Assembly: GCA_025174535.1 (NCBI GenBank)
Contig: JALBUN010000012.1
Coordinates: forward strand, 897,262-961,261
DNA length: 64,000 nt
From: Cantharellus purpuraceus
Lineage: Eukaryota; Basidiomycota; Agaricomycetes; Cantharellales; Hydnaceae
Reading direction: 5' to 3'
Both the position numbers and the translations under genes were made by a program. Below the pieces are notes generated by a model. That model made no database searches. It was given only the letters and a program-made list of their open reading frames with translations, and was not told the origin of the DNA. Positions 54,212 to 64,000 of the stretch are shown here, piece by piece; the stretch's first letter is position 1; each line of letters opens with the position of its first letter.

Positions 54212-57200
54212 TGATCTGCAGACATCTGTCGATGTACAAGAATTCCCATGAAAATCCATTCGGTAGACACTGGATACCCTCTAGCCGTGGATGCACTCCT
54301 CGATAGTGGTGCTACAGGAATGTTCATTGATGCAGAATATGTCAAAGCAGAGAAACTTTGAACACGCCCTCTACCACGTGCCATACCTGTTTATAACATT
54401 GATGGGACCCCAAATGAAGCAGGTTCAATCAAGGAAGAAGTCGATCTCATCTGCACATATGGGACCCATACCGAACGTGCCACATTTTCAGTCACAAGCC
54501 TGGGAACCTTTGGCATAATTGTTGGGCACACCTGGCTTGTGAGGCACAACCCAGAGGTAGACTGGCGTACAGGAAAGGTACAGATGACTCGCTGCCCTGA
54601 TTCATGTGGAGAAGTACCAGAACACAAAGAGCATTCACTTGGTACAACTCCTTCAAATGGCAAGAACTCACACGGGAAACCCCAATCTGAGGGAGACCGA
54701 ACATTTGTTATCTTTGTAGAAGACTTGGAGAATATCTATGCTGGTTCAACAGTTTCTCAACAGCTCGCACAGAAGGCTGCAGAATCTACTCCAGTCAAAA
54801 CCTTTGAGGAGATTGTCCCAAAGGCGTACTGGGGATTTAAGGATGTTTTTGCAAAGGAGTCCTTTGACCAACTTCCACCTCGAAAACTGTGGGACCACGC
54901 TATTGAACTCACTCCAGGAGCGCAACCCTTTAGCACAAAGGTCTATCCAATGTCCCCAAATGAGCAGAAGGAGTTGGACGCATTCCTTGAGGAGAACCTA
55001 CGGAATCATCGTATTCGTCCTTCCAAGTCACCCATGGCATCCCCTGTCTTTTTGTGAAGAAGAAGGACGGTAATCTTCGTTTTGTGCAAGACTACCTCAA
55101 GCTGAATGATATCACAATCAAAAACGCCTACCCACTACCCCTGGTACCAGACATCATGAATAAAATTGACGCAGCCAATGCCAAGTACTTTACCAAGCTT
55201 GACATCCGATGGGGATATAACAATGTGCGTATTAAAGAGGGCGATGAGTGGAAGGCAGCCTTTCGAACCAATCGTGGTCTATTTGAACCCCTGGTCATGT
55301 TCTTTGGTCTCACAAACAGCCCAGCAACCTTTCAGACGATGATGAATGGCATTTTCAAGGAGCTCATTGACGATGGCACTATGGTAGTGTTCATGGGCGA
55401 CATCCTCATTTTCACTGAATCCCTAGAACAACACCACACGATTGTGCAATCTGTCCTTGAAATTCTTCGGTCCAACCACCTGTACCTCAAACCAGAGAAA
55501 TGCCTTTTCGCAACAGAAGGTAGATTATCTTGGATTGATTCTCTCACAGGGACAGGTAGCTATGGACCCAGTTAAGGTGGTCGGAGTCAGGGACTGGCCC
55601 ACACCATGCAATGTGACAGAAGTCAAATCCTTCCTGGGTTTCATCAATTTCTATCGTCGCTTCATTGAGGACTTCTCACATATCACAAAGCCTCTGAATC
55701 GGTTAACAAAGGCAGATACACAGTGGTCTTGGATACCTGATGGCCCAGAACAAGAAGCCTTTGATAAACTCAAGCAGCTTGTCACGTCAACTCCAATCCT
55801 TGTCCTCCCAGATCAAACCAAGCATTTTCGACTAGAGACAGATGCTTCAGCATATGCAACAGGTGCTGTTCTATCTCAACTCTGTGACGATGAGAAATGG
55901 AGGCTGGTAGGTTTTGTATCCAAGAGCCTTTCAGATGCAGTGCGCAACTATGCCATCCATGATAAGGAATTGCTCTCAGTCATCCGTGGACTAGAAGAAT
56001 GGCACCACATCTTGGAAGGGACCAAATACAAGATTGAAATCCTTAACGATCATCAAAACCTCACATATTTCCGTACAGCTCAGAATCTCAATCGTCGACA
56101 AGCTCGCTGGTCACTATACCTTTCTTGTTTTGACTTTGAACTGATCCACCGTCCTGGACGACATTCAGCCAAACCTGATGCCCTCTCACGACGTGTAGAT
56201 CATAAGCGGGGGAGGAAGATAACCAGAACCAGGTTCTTCTTGGCCCTGAGCTGTTCCACATCGATGCGACATTCACCTATCCAGGGCCAGAAGCTCAAAT
56301 GATCACAGGAGAAGGAGACATATTCCTGGTACGTGTGCGGAACTGCACCAACAGAGATGAAAAGGTTGTAAAGGCTCTTAAGGAACTTGGTCCCTCTCGG
56401 AATTTACGAGGACAGGAATGGACCGAGGAGAATGGACTTGTCCTCTATCGTGGCAAGGTATATGTCCCTCTTGACCCAAAATTGCGCCATGACATTGTAA
56501 GGGCACACCACGATACTCACATTACAGGTCACCCTGGTTGCTGGAGAACAACAGAACTTGTATCCTGCAGCTACTGGTGGCCTGGATTTGGGCGATACAT
56601 TGCCAAATATGTCAAGGGATGTGACCTCTGCAATCGGACAAAAACTTTCCCTGCTCCTCCTATGGGTAAACTCCTGCCTAATCGTGTCCCAGATCGGAGG
56701 TGGCAAGTGATATCTGTTGACCTTATTGTAGAACTACCCATCAGCCATGGCTATGATGCACTCCTTGTTGTTGTGGACCGTCTTTCCAAACGAGCACATG
56801 TTATCCCTACCACCTCTGACATCAACTCCATAGGAGTTGCACGACTTTTACGAGACCATGTGTGGAAACACCATGGCCTTCCTGAGGAGATCATCAGTGA
56901 CCGTGGCACCCAGTTTGTCTCTCAATTTATGCGTGAGCTCAATAAGCTTTGGGGGATCAAGGTTGCAGCATCCACAGCATATCATCCACAAACCGATGGT
57001 CAGACGGAAAGGGTAAATCAAGAAATTGAACAATACTTGAGGCTTTTAGTCAATCAGCGCCAGGATGACTGGATTGAGTGGGTTCCTCTTGCAGAATTCA
57101 CATACAACAACCGCATCCACTCCTCCACACAATCAACCCCCTTCATGCTTGATACAGGCCAACACCCAAGGCTTGGGCTAGAGCCAATCCGAGAGACACG

Positions 57201-57880
57201 ACTTGAAGCACTGGAAGAATTCACTGAGCGTATGGAGACAGCCACCACTGAGGCTCGCTCTGCCCTGGAAAAGGCAGCAGATGATATGGCACGATTCTAT
57301 GATGCCCATCGGCAAGCAGCCCCAGTATACAAACTTGGTGACAAGGTCTGGCTCAATGCACAAAATATCACCACCACCCGTCCAACCAAGAAACTTGATC
57401 ACAAATGGTTAGGACCGTATGTGATTAATAAGGTGGTCTCACGAAATGCCTATGGCCTTCGACTTCCCCCAATCTTTGGTCGCACTCATCCAGTGTTCTC
57501 TGTTGTCTTACTCCGTCCTTATGAAAAGGATCCCATCCCTGAACGCCAGTCATCTCCTCCACCACCTCCAGTCATTTGAGATGGAGTACAGGAATATGAA
57601 GTTGAGAAGATCCTTGACAGCAGAGTTTTCCGAGGAAGACTGGAATACCTGGTGCGTTGGAAGGGCTATGGAGCTGCTGTCGACCTCTGGATCCCAGCTA
57701 AGGATGCCAGTGGGGCTAGAAGGCGCATTGCAGACTTCCATCAGGAAAATCCTGAAGCCCCAAAGGCGTATTTCGGCAGCCACCTATGCGGCTCTTCCCT
57801 TCAGTCGCTTTGAGAACTTCACAGAACCTCCCAAACAGGTCCTCTTTGATTGGACAGCTGGCAGGAACCCAACACGTGGT
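54212..57880 (+). pseudogene. E5 pol: protease, RT, RNase H, integrase, chromodomain
   Basis: Protease (ALLDSGATGMFID); RT ([32 protein letters not shown]); RNase H (LETDASAYATGAVLSQL, AIHDKELLSVIRGLEEW); integrase zinc domain (HHDTHITGHPG ... CDLCNRTK) and core (SVDLIVELP, ISDRGTQFVSQF, ASTAYHPQTDGQTERVNQEIE: all three acidic residues kept); chromodomain (YEVEKILDSRVF, YLVRWKGYG). The RT box usually YxDD reads FMGD at about 55,394. Single-base frameshifts lie near 55,053, 55,520 and 56,212, each in or beside a homopolymer. TGA codons at about 54,358 and 57,577 fit CGA decay. Confidence 0.9.
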
Positions 57881-57964
57881 ACTGGACACATTTCAGAGCC
57901 GCAGAATAGGCACAATGAAGCTTAGCGCTCACCAAATTCATCCATGCCGAAATTCCACTAACTG

Positions 57965-57972
57965 TATATAAG
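57965..57972 (+). promoter_or_regulatory. TATA-like box before the E5 small ORF
   Basis: TATATAAG about 60 bp upstream of ATG 58,032 and after the end of pol, a spacing compatible with a separate promoter for the small ORF. Confidence 0.4.
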
Positions 57973-58031
57973 CCAGTGAATCCACTTCCCCTTCCTCAGT
58001 AAAACCATCATCGTTCACTACCCAACCCACC

Positions 58032-58480
58032 ATGCCTTACCAGTCTGAATCCACCCCTCTACGCTCACTCCGTTCCTACCCCTCAATCACTTGGTCAGTT
58101 GACTCAAGGGATACTGCACGTGCTGTAGAGGATTATAACCTCACATCTCCACCTCCACAAGTTCATTTCCCCTTCTGGCATCGTAATCCATCCAGACGCC
58201 AGACATACTACATCGGGGACCCTCTATTCATCGGCAACTATGACATACCATATGCCTTCCAAGGGCTCGCCGGTAAAGTCACCTATGAGGGAGGGAGATG
58301 ATACTTGGGGCAGTTTTCAGCACGAACAATCCCATATCCCCTGGAGAGTTCACCATCCCACTTTACCCCAAGGCAGAGAAGAGTCACCATCAACACTCGT
58401 CATGGGCTCTACTTTGGCAGAGAGTGAGAAGGGACCTTGCAGAGTGCTTCAGGGTGTGTCTCTCTTGAGATGGATGGGAC
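58032..58480 (+). pseudogene. Small accessory ORF of E5, downstream of pol
   Basis: MPYQSESTPLRSLRSYPS..., ITWSVDSRDTARAVEDYN, SPPPQVHFPFWHRNPSRR, YYIGDPLFIGNYDIPYAF, then a TGA at 58,299-58,301 (consistent with a decayed CGA) and further Arg-rich sequence in the same frame (RQRRVTINTRHGLYFGRE). Motif order (WS-D, PPP, Arg-rich, Y-IG-P-F) matches the ORF in LTR-H. It has no membrane segment, so it does not look like an envelope protein. Function unknown. Confidence 0.5.
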
Positions 58481-58521
58481 GATAGTGCATATCGAGACGA
58501 CATGCATTAAGATGGAGGTGA

Positions 58522-58881
58522 TGTCAGGGTTCAAATAAGTCATATTCTATTTTTAGTATTTTCTCTTGACACCCCTATCAGCGCAGCCTGTCAGGGTGCG
58601 TCTCCCATATTTCATTGCCCCTATCACTTCCCTATCTTTCCTCCCTATCTTGGTTCTCCTATCCGTCTCCATCATTTAGTATAAAGACTCGCCTTGGTGC
58701 AGTGTGATCCCCTCAGCTTGATCTCTGAGGATATCCGCTGTACCAGGTAAGTCCCATGTATTTATCAGAAACAGCTGTATAGACTGAGGATATCCGCTGT
58801 ACCAGCTGGCATTATTTCTTATCGGCTCTCACTTATTGAGTATCTTGTCGTTGTGGCCTCGTCATCAGCGTTGCCCTCACA
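58522..58881 (+). repeat. E5 3' LTR
   Basis: 360 bp; nearly identical to the 5' LTR apart from one substitution (CCCCTATTT versus CCCATATTT) and two one-base losses in C-runs. Followed by GACAA. Confidence 0.95.
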
Positions 58882-60577
58882 GACAAGTCTGATGGTCTGA
58901 ATACCTGTCTCAGTTCAACCTTGTTATCCATTTCTGTCCTGGTCGACTTGGAGGCCGGATGCTTTAACTAGACACTGGGACGTCTACCTTAAAGAGGGGA
59001 GTAGCAACTATGCCACTGTAAACCCACACAACTTTTGTCCTGTGTTCACTAACAAGCAGCTGGCATCATCCCTACAGGCATCCACCCTCATGACTCCCAC
59101 CCTTCAAGCTGTTACCATTATGGATATCAACCAACTCTGCTCCAACATCTGCTCATCTCTCCGATCCGATCCTGTTGCAGTTAAACACTTGGACAACCCT
59201 TCCGATCTGAAATGGTCACTTGACCCCAAAGGACACCTCTGACACAACAACCGGATATATGTCCCCAATGCCAATGGACTCTGACTCCAAGTTTTGCAGT
59301 ATTACCATGATCACCTGATCTCCATTTTGGGCAAAATCACACACAAGGGTTAATCCAACAAGACTACATATGGCCAAAAATGTGAGAATACATTCAACAC
59401 TACTGTAACTCTTGCACCATGTGTATGCGCTCAAAATCGCAAAGGCACAAACCCTATGGAACACTGAAACAACTTCTGGTCCCAGAGCAACCATGGAACT
59501 CCATCTCCATGGATTTCATAGAGAAACTCCCCCCATCGCTCAGATATGACACCATACTCATGATTGTTGACAGGTTCACTAAACAGTCACTATTCATTCT
59601 GACACATGACACCATCACCTCCACCTCACTAGCTAAGTTGTTTGTTCTCCACGTATTCTCTAAACATGGAGTCCCATTGCATGTCACGTCCAATCGGGGC
59701 TCAGAGTTCATGTCCTCCTTCTTCTGCACATTAGGAAAGGCTCTCAACATGAAGCTTCATTTCACCTCTGGATACCATCCTGAAGGAGACAGACAAACAG
59801 AATGAATGAATCAGTCCCTGGAACAATATCTCTGAGTCTATTGTAACTATCAACAAGACAACTGGGCTGATCTACTTCCAATCACAGAGTTTGCCTACAA
59901 CAACACTCCAAATGCAACTACCGGCATCTCTCTGTTCTTTGCTAATAAAGGCTACCATCTGAACATCTCTGTCCACCCCAAGAAGGAACTCACCTCCACC
60001 AAAGCCCACCAATTCATAACTGACCTCAATCAACTACACCAACATCTCCAAGAAACCATCTCCAATGCTCAGAAACAATACCAAGTCTCTGTGGACCAAT
60101 GCTGCATTCCGGCTCCAGACCTGCAACTCAGAGACAAAGTATTTGTTAAGGCCAAACACTTCTGGACCACCTGTCCATCAAAGAAACTCTCCAAGAAATA
60201 CTTAGGTCCTTATGAGGTCATTGCTCGCACAGGCAGCAGGTCCTTCACCCTCCACCTCCCTGACCACTTCTGAGCAGTTCACCCGGTCTTCCATATATCA
60301 ATGCTTGAACCTGCTACTACAAACGAGATCTCTGGTCGCATGCAACCTCCACCTCATCGAAAGAGATAATGAATATGAGATATCTGAGATCCTGGACTCG
60401 AAGATTGATCATTGATACAAGTGCAAGCTCCAGTACCTAGTCAAATGGACTGGATATGAAGGCACCAATGAAGAGTCCTCATGGATCTCTGCATCCAAAC
60501 TCGATCACACATCTGAATCTGTCTCTGATTTTCACTCTGCTTATCCAGACAAACCTGGCCCTCTTATGGATCTTTAA
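58882..60577 (+). pseudogene. E4 RNase H end, integrase and chromodomain
   Basis: Resumes the E4 frame after E5: [14 protein letters not shown], then the integrase zinc domain (HDHLISILGKI ... CNSCTMCMRS), core (SISMDFIEKLPPS, IVDRFTKQSLFILTHD, SNRGSEFMSSFF, FTSGYHPEGDRQTE), KYLGPYEVIARTGSRSFTL and chromodomain (YLVKWTGYEGTNEESSWIS). The catalytic DRG reads NRG. TGA codons occur at about 59,242, 59,803 and 60,412. It ends LMDL-stop at 60,575-60,577. Confidence 0.85.
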
Positions 60578-60736
60578 GTTCCATTACTGATGCTAATTAT
60601 ATTATTTCGCATGATCATTTCATTACAAAGTCACAAAGGAAATTACAAGTCTACCCCAAACTCCAAAGGAATCTCGCTCTGCCCCATTTTTCTCCACTCT
60701 GAAATATTACAATCAAAATCACTTTCATTTTTCAAG

Positions 60737-61018
60737 TTATACATTGTGTTTCCTTTTTCCCTTCCCCTTGTCTACCTCAGGCTCCATCTCTGATGCCGTC
60801 TCCAACTCATCATCACTCTCTACATCCAACACCCAATCCTTCTCATCCCCCATGTCTGAATCCTCATCCAGGGGGGCCATGAACTTCCACAGCCGACGCA
60901 ACTCAGCAGTCCGCCAACCCTCCAGAACCTCCTTCTGTTTCATCATCTTCACTAACTCCACTAACAACCCCTCTGTCCACTGAAGGTGCTCCAACTGCAG
61001 GTTAACCAGCCAGATAAG
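60737..61018 (-). pseudogene. Antisense accessory gene of family A, copy 3, C-terminal remnant
   Basis: Minus strand, convergent with E4 pol: LQWTEGLLVELVKMMKQKE, RRLWKFMAPLDEDSDMGDE, ending GKGKRKHNV. It matches the last about 90 codons of copy 1. The 5' part was removed where the solo LTR at 61,019 now sits. Its position and orientation relative to pol are the same as in copy 1, which shows that the gene belongs to the element. Confidence 0.82.
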
Positions 61019-61321
61019 TGTGAGGGCGACACTGATGACGAGGCCACAACAACAAGATACTCAATAAGTGAGAGCTGATAAGAAATAATGCCAGCTGGTA
61101 CAGCGGATATCCTCAGAGATCAAGCTGAGGGGATCACACTGCACCAAGGCGAGTCTTTATACTAAATGATGGAGATGGATAGAAGAACCAAGATAGGGGA
61201 GGAAGGATAGGGGAAGTGATAGGGGCAATGAAATAGGGGAGATGCACCCTGACAGGCTGCGCTGATAGGGGTGTCAAGAGAAAATACTAAAAATAGAATA
61301 TGACTTATTTGAACCCTGACA
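61019..61321 (-). repeat. E5-family LTR lacking a 59-nt segment
   Basis: 303 bp, reverse orientation, TGTGAGGGCG to CCCTGACA. It is 59 bp shorter than the full LTR, missing exactly one 21-bp repeat plus the spacer. No target duplication is visible (ATAAG versus GCTGC), so its flanks have been rearranged. Confidence 0.85.
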
Positions 61322-61568
61322 GCTGCCCAACTGGGGACTTCATTCCCAGTTTGAATCACACCTAGTTCCTAAGTCCGATCCTAACTCTCTAAGTCGTACT
61401 CCATCTCTGAAATCTTGGACACCGGTATCAGTGAGGGTGCAGCACATAAGAGAGCCAAGTCTGTTCTGACCCCCACAATGTCCCCCAACTCCCTCTCCGA
61501 CTCTGACCAAACCTCCAACCCGACCTCCGACCCAATCTCTGACCCCCAATTGGACCTAGCGCATAACA
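61322..61568 (+). repeat. Family A LTR fragment (E6)
   Basis: The last about 247 bp of a plus-orientation LTR-A (CCCAACTGGGGACTTC to GCGCATAACA), followed at once by a family A gag start. Confidence 0.82.
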
Positions 61569-61600
61569 GTATATTTGAACTACCATACTCACTCCTACCA

Positions 61601-61799
61601 ATGCCACAATCCACCGCCAATTCTGAATGCACACGAACCGTCAAGGTGCCCCCTCCCAGCATCGACACCATCCCCAAGGTCATTGAAGAACCAATGGACC
61701 ACATAGAGGCCGTCAATGAAGAGGATGACACTCCGCCCTCCCCAAACCTAGTGCAAGCCATCTCCCTGCTTGCCAGCAGCATCTGTACACCACAAGTTC
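61601..61799 (+). pseudogene. E6 gag fragment, family A
   Basis: MPQSTANSECTRTVKVPPPS, HIEAVNEEDDTPPSPNL, ending LASSICTPQ, where LTR-B begins. It corresponds to the first about 65 residues of E1 gag with no stop codon. It shows that the LTR piece before it was a 5' LTR of another plus-strand copy. Confidence 0.8.
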
Positions 61800-62530
61800 T
61801 GTTTTGGAACCTGCAAAATTATGGTGTTAGGGCAAACTCTAAATCACCGCAATTCTGTGAATGAACAGCTGAGAAGAATATCAAACCCTGCTGCAGCACA
61901 ACTCCAGAAACGATTTAATGTTTGTACTTGGTTACAATCCTTTGTATTGGTCAATGCAGACTATACGCAGAAAGGTAATACATTTCTTAGCAGCAAGAAA
62001 TGAATAAGACTTCTAGAGTCTAGAGTTCACAGATGCTTAGGGGTCCAGACATTCCAAAAAGAGGGGAATGCACTTAGAGGCTAGAGGAAGTAGGTGGATG
62101 AATCTGACTGTCCAACCAGTGACACTCTGAAGTGGGTAACAGCAATGTGTGAAGTAGTCTAGCAACTGCTTCACACGAGTTCAAGATCCTAATGCTCTGC
62201 TAAGGCAGTACACACTAGTAACTTAAACAAGAGCACTAATGGCAGGACTATTGACAGACAATCTCACCCTGTAGATTTGTAGTCACATGAGGTAGATACT
62301 ACACTCACGCCCAAAGCAGGAATATCACTACTTCAAGTGCAATCGAATACAGTTACACAACTGTAAGTGACCCTTGAACAATAACAGTTACTGAGATATA
62401 GAGGATGACACTGTATGTCACTCTAGTCACACTGGTGTGCAGAAGATGGGTAGAAGTGGTAGAATATGTTCCTATTTCAGAGGCAGAATGACCTCCTTAT
62501 ATATTGTATTTACAGGAGCTGACTAATGCT
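61800..62530 (+). repeat. LTR-B copy, plus orientation
   Basis: Begins TGTTTTGGAACC and matches 46,110-46,902 in reverse. It diverges from that copy after CTATTAATAGA near 62,555, so the 3' boundary is uncertain. It interrupts family A gag. Confidence 0.78.
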
Positions 62531-62700
62531 TCTGGAATATTCTACCTATTAATAGATGGAAACTACTGGAAGGTTGTGGAAGGTGGAAGAAAGGGGTAGA
62601 ATATTCCAAGCCAATCACAGGTTCTGGAATGTTCTATCTAATAATAGAAGGAAACAGCTAGAATGTTATGGAAAGAATATTCCAAGGCAATCACCTGATC
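62529..62700. repeat. Imperfect tandem duplication with internal inverted repeats
   Basis: Two diverged units of about 85 bp, each starting TTCTGGAATNTTCTA and ending AATATTCCAAG-CAATCAC. Within the first unit GGAATATTCTACC is mirrored by GGTAGAATATTCC, a 13-bp inverted repeat. Confidence 0.7.
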
Positions 62701-63163
62701 TGATCCCTGAACTAGGCACTGATCAGGCAAAAAGAAGAGTGTCCACCCTGTTTTCTGCACTGGTTTGCACAGCCATGGATAGCCACATCTCAGGTGATGA
62801 TCTCCACAGAAAATAGTGCCCTGAGAGGCTGTGGTTGTCAAGTTACAGAATATTTATTGATCAGAGACATCTGAGCTTGAATTCAGGCCAAATGCCTGGT
62901 CCAAAGGCAGAGTGCTGACTGTGTGAAGGTTTGTGGGTGCCTATGGGTCCACAACTGTAGCACAGCAGAATAAGAGCATTCTGGGCTGAGTTCTGCATGG
63001 AATATTCCCAAAAAAAATATGGAAAAATAGAGAATATTTGAATAAGTCCATTCCAAGTACAAGCACCATGTATATGCTGATATTTAGGAACAGAAAAGTG
63101 AAATAGAGCACATTGATGTTGCATAAATAGAATTTGATAGGGAAAAGGTGGTTCCCATCCACC
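62701..63163 (-). repeat. LTR-C-like repeat, copy 2
   Basis: Diverged copy of 47,971-48,379 in the same orientation. On the minus strand it begins TGGATGGGAACC after a purine-rich tract. It marks the right edge of the transposon island. Confidence 0.5.
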
Positions 63164-63381
63164 ATCTCCCTTAGGTTGCCCTTACATTCTCATACTTTTC
63201 TTTTTTCTTTCCCTTCCTTGTATGCTTATTCCCTGGTCGCGCGAGAGAACGGTGGCAACACAATTGAATTTTGCTAGCCTCTCACATATGACCAACAGAT
63301 TGGATATAGCAAGGATTGAAAATGAGTTAACTAGTTTTTTTGCATAAAAATCTACAAAGTAGCATAAAGATAACCTTGGGC
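63164..63381. other. Right edge spacer
   Basis: AT-rich sequence between the last repeat and the 3' end of the right-hand host gene. No repeat family or gene recognised. Confidence 0.4.
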
Positions 63382-64000
63382 CTAGTTATAAAACTCGCTT
63401 GTCGCAATTGTATCCTCTCCCTTTCTAACGGTACTGATGTAATCCCGGTTCAGCCTCCAATCTACAAAATTTGCGAACTCCATAACAGCCCTTGCAAGAG
63501 CTTTCAACCCAACAGAAGTAGCAGGGCGTGTTATATTCACGTCGTGATCCATATTGATATCCATTTTGTGGTCACCATCTTCATCGGATCGTGGTTCTGA
63601 AAGTTTTGATAATGAAGAGAATGGACGAGCTTCTGAACGAGATATAGCGGTGGTATCCGACGGAGAAGGCAAGGGAGAAGTAAGGGTACTGGAAGTCGTT
63701 GAAGCTGTTGTAGAGGAACCAGTCGACTCCTTGCCTAGGCCATTATTAGTGGCTGTATCGGCTTCCGCGCGATATGCAAGCCACGCCGATAATTTTCGCA
63801 TGTCTTGAACGTCAGCAAAGCCCCACCACCGGTCTGAGCTCGATTCGTCCCCGCTTTCGTCGTCATCCGTGTCATTTTCGGACCTACGCTGGACTACAGC
63901 GCCGGGCTTCCCAAAAACGGCGATGAACCACCCCCATCGCTTCAATGCGAATCGTTCACCTTCACTCGGCAATCGCTCCTTCTTACCCCGTTGGGGGCCG
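63382..64000 (-). CDS. 3' part of an unidentified host gene
   Basis: The frame is open from the right edge of the window to TAG at 63,382-63,384 (about 205 residues), so the gene starts outside. It begins in a basic stretch (RGKKERLPSEGERFALKRW), followed by GWFIAVFGKPGAVV, an acidic Asp/Ser run and WWGFADVQDMRKLSAWLAYR. The rest is Ser/Thr-rich with a C-terminal VGLKALARAVMEFANFVDWR. The Trp-rich WWGF...L..WL pattern is loosely reminiscent of WHIM/DDT-type chromatin-remodelling subunits, but I cannot assign it. No stop codon or frameshift is seen, in contrast to the transposons beside it. Confidence 0.6.
   Translation of the reverse strand, partial: GPQRGKKERLPSEGERFALKRWGWFIAVFGKPGAVVQRRSENDTDDDESGDESSSDRWWGFADVQDMRKLSAWLAYRAEADTATNNGLGKESTGSSTTASTTSSTLTSPLPSPSDTTAISRSEARPFSSLSKLSEPRSDEDGDHKMDINMDHDVNITRPATSVGLKALARAVMEFANFVDWRLNRDYISTVRKGEDTIATSEFYN

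Larger units (their letters stand above)
52463..58881 (+). mobile_element. E5, near-complete Ty3/gypsy element nested in E4, GACAA duplication
   Basis: LTRs of 362 and 360 bp differ by one clear substitution and two C-run indels. GACAA flanks both sides (52,458-52,462 and 58,882-58,886). The E4 RNase H codons CAG AGA CAA continue directly into GTC after the element. Internal order: gag, protease, RT, RNase H, integrase, chromodomain, then a small ORF. It is the youngest insertion in the window by LTR similarity and nesting. Confidence 0.95.

Noticed and set aside
58032..58301. E5 small ORF as an envelope gene
   Set aside because: No signal peptide, hydrophobic segment or glycoprotein-like Cys pattern.
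23053..61799. RIP (CpA-directed mutation) as cause of the stop codons
   Set aside because: Sister copies keep CGA or CAA where others have TGA, and LTR differences sit at CpG positions, so CpG deamination explains the data better. A full dinucleotide count was not possible here.
1..64000. tRNA, rRNA or snRNA genes
   Set aside because: No A/B box pairs with a foldable cloverleaf or rRNA-like blocks were noticed by eye. A covariance-model scan was not possible.

Overview
The window looks like chromosomal DNA of a filamentous basidiomycete, most likely an Agaricomycete. Host genes are split by many short (about 50-75 nt) GT-AG introns, are packed closely on both strands, and encode fungal versions of eukaryotic proteins (HAP2/NF-YA, ATG6, GSH1, TOP1, TRM11, F1-ATPase delta). 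About 40 kb is a nested island of Ty3/gypsy LTR retrotransposons with chromodomain integrases. I do not name a species.

Left arm (1-22,911), compact host genes: 3' end of an unidentified gene (+); HAP2 (-); a long multi-exon AlkB-like 2OG-Fe(II) dioxygenase (-); mitochondrial ATP synthase delta (-), whose start codon lies 72 bp from that of ATG6/Beclin (+); glutamate-cysteine ligase GSH1 (-); a single-pass membrane protein (+); a 4-coumarate-CoA-ligase-like enzyme with a PTS1-like end (-); TOP1 (-); a complex I B12-type subunit (+); tRNA m2G10 methyltransferase TRM11 (-); and a SWIM-finger (SWS1/ZSWIM7-like) protein (+).

Transposon island (about 22,980-63,165). Family A is a chromodomain Ty3/gypsy element (about 0.5-kb LTR, TGTTA...TAACA). 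It forms an LTR-sharing array on the minus strand (about 23.05-39.9 kb) and recurs as a plus-strand copy (48.86-60.6 kb). Between pol and the 3' LTR, family A carries an extra gene on the opposite strand. That gene has its own TATA box, a Lys/Glu/Arg coiled-coil repeat and an exact Zn2Cys6 pattern. A near-complete element E5 (52,463-58,881; identical GACAA target duplications) sits inside the plus-strand A copy. A different gypsy element, family D (about 39.9-45.7 kb, minus strand), is densely filled with short perfect hairpins across coding and non-coding parts. Smaller pieces are solo LTRs (three with clear target duplications), a 1.4-kb LTR-like unit H carrying a small conserved ORF, and an apparently inverted family F copy.

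Right edge (63,382-64,000): 3' part of another host gene (-), unidentified.

The retroelements are decayed mainly at CpG. The same codon appears as CGA, TGA and CAA in different copies, as expected from deamination of methylated CpG. No element here looks fully intact. E5 is the youngest by LTR similarity, but it has an altered RT catalytic box and three single-base frameshifts. I saw no rRNA, convincing tRNA or CRISPR.
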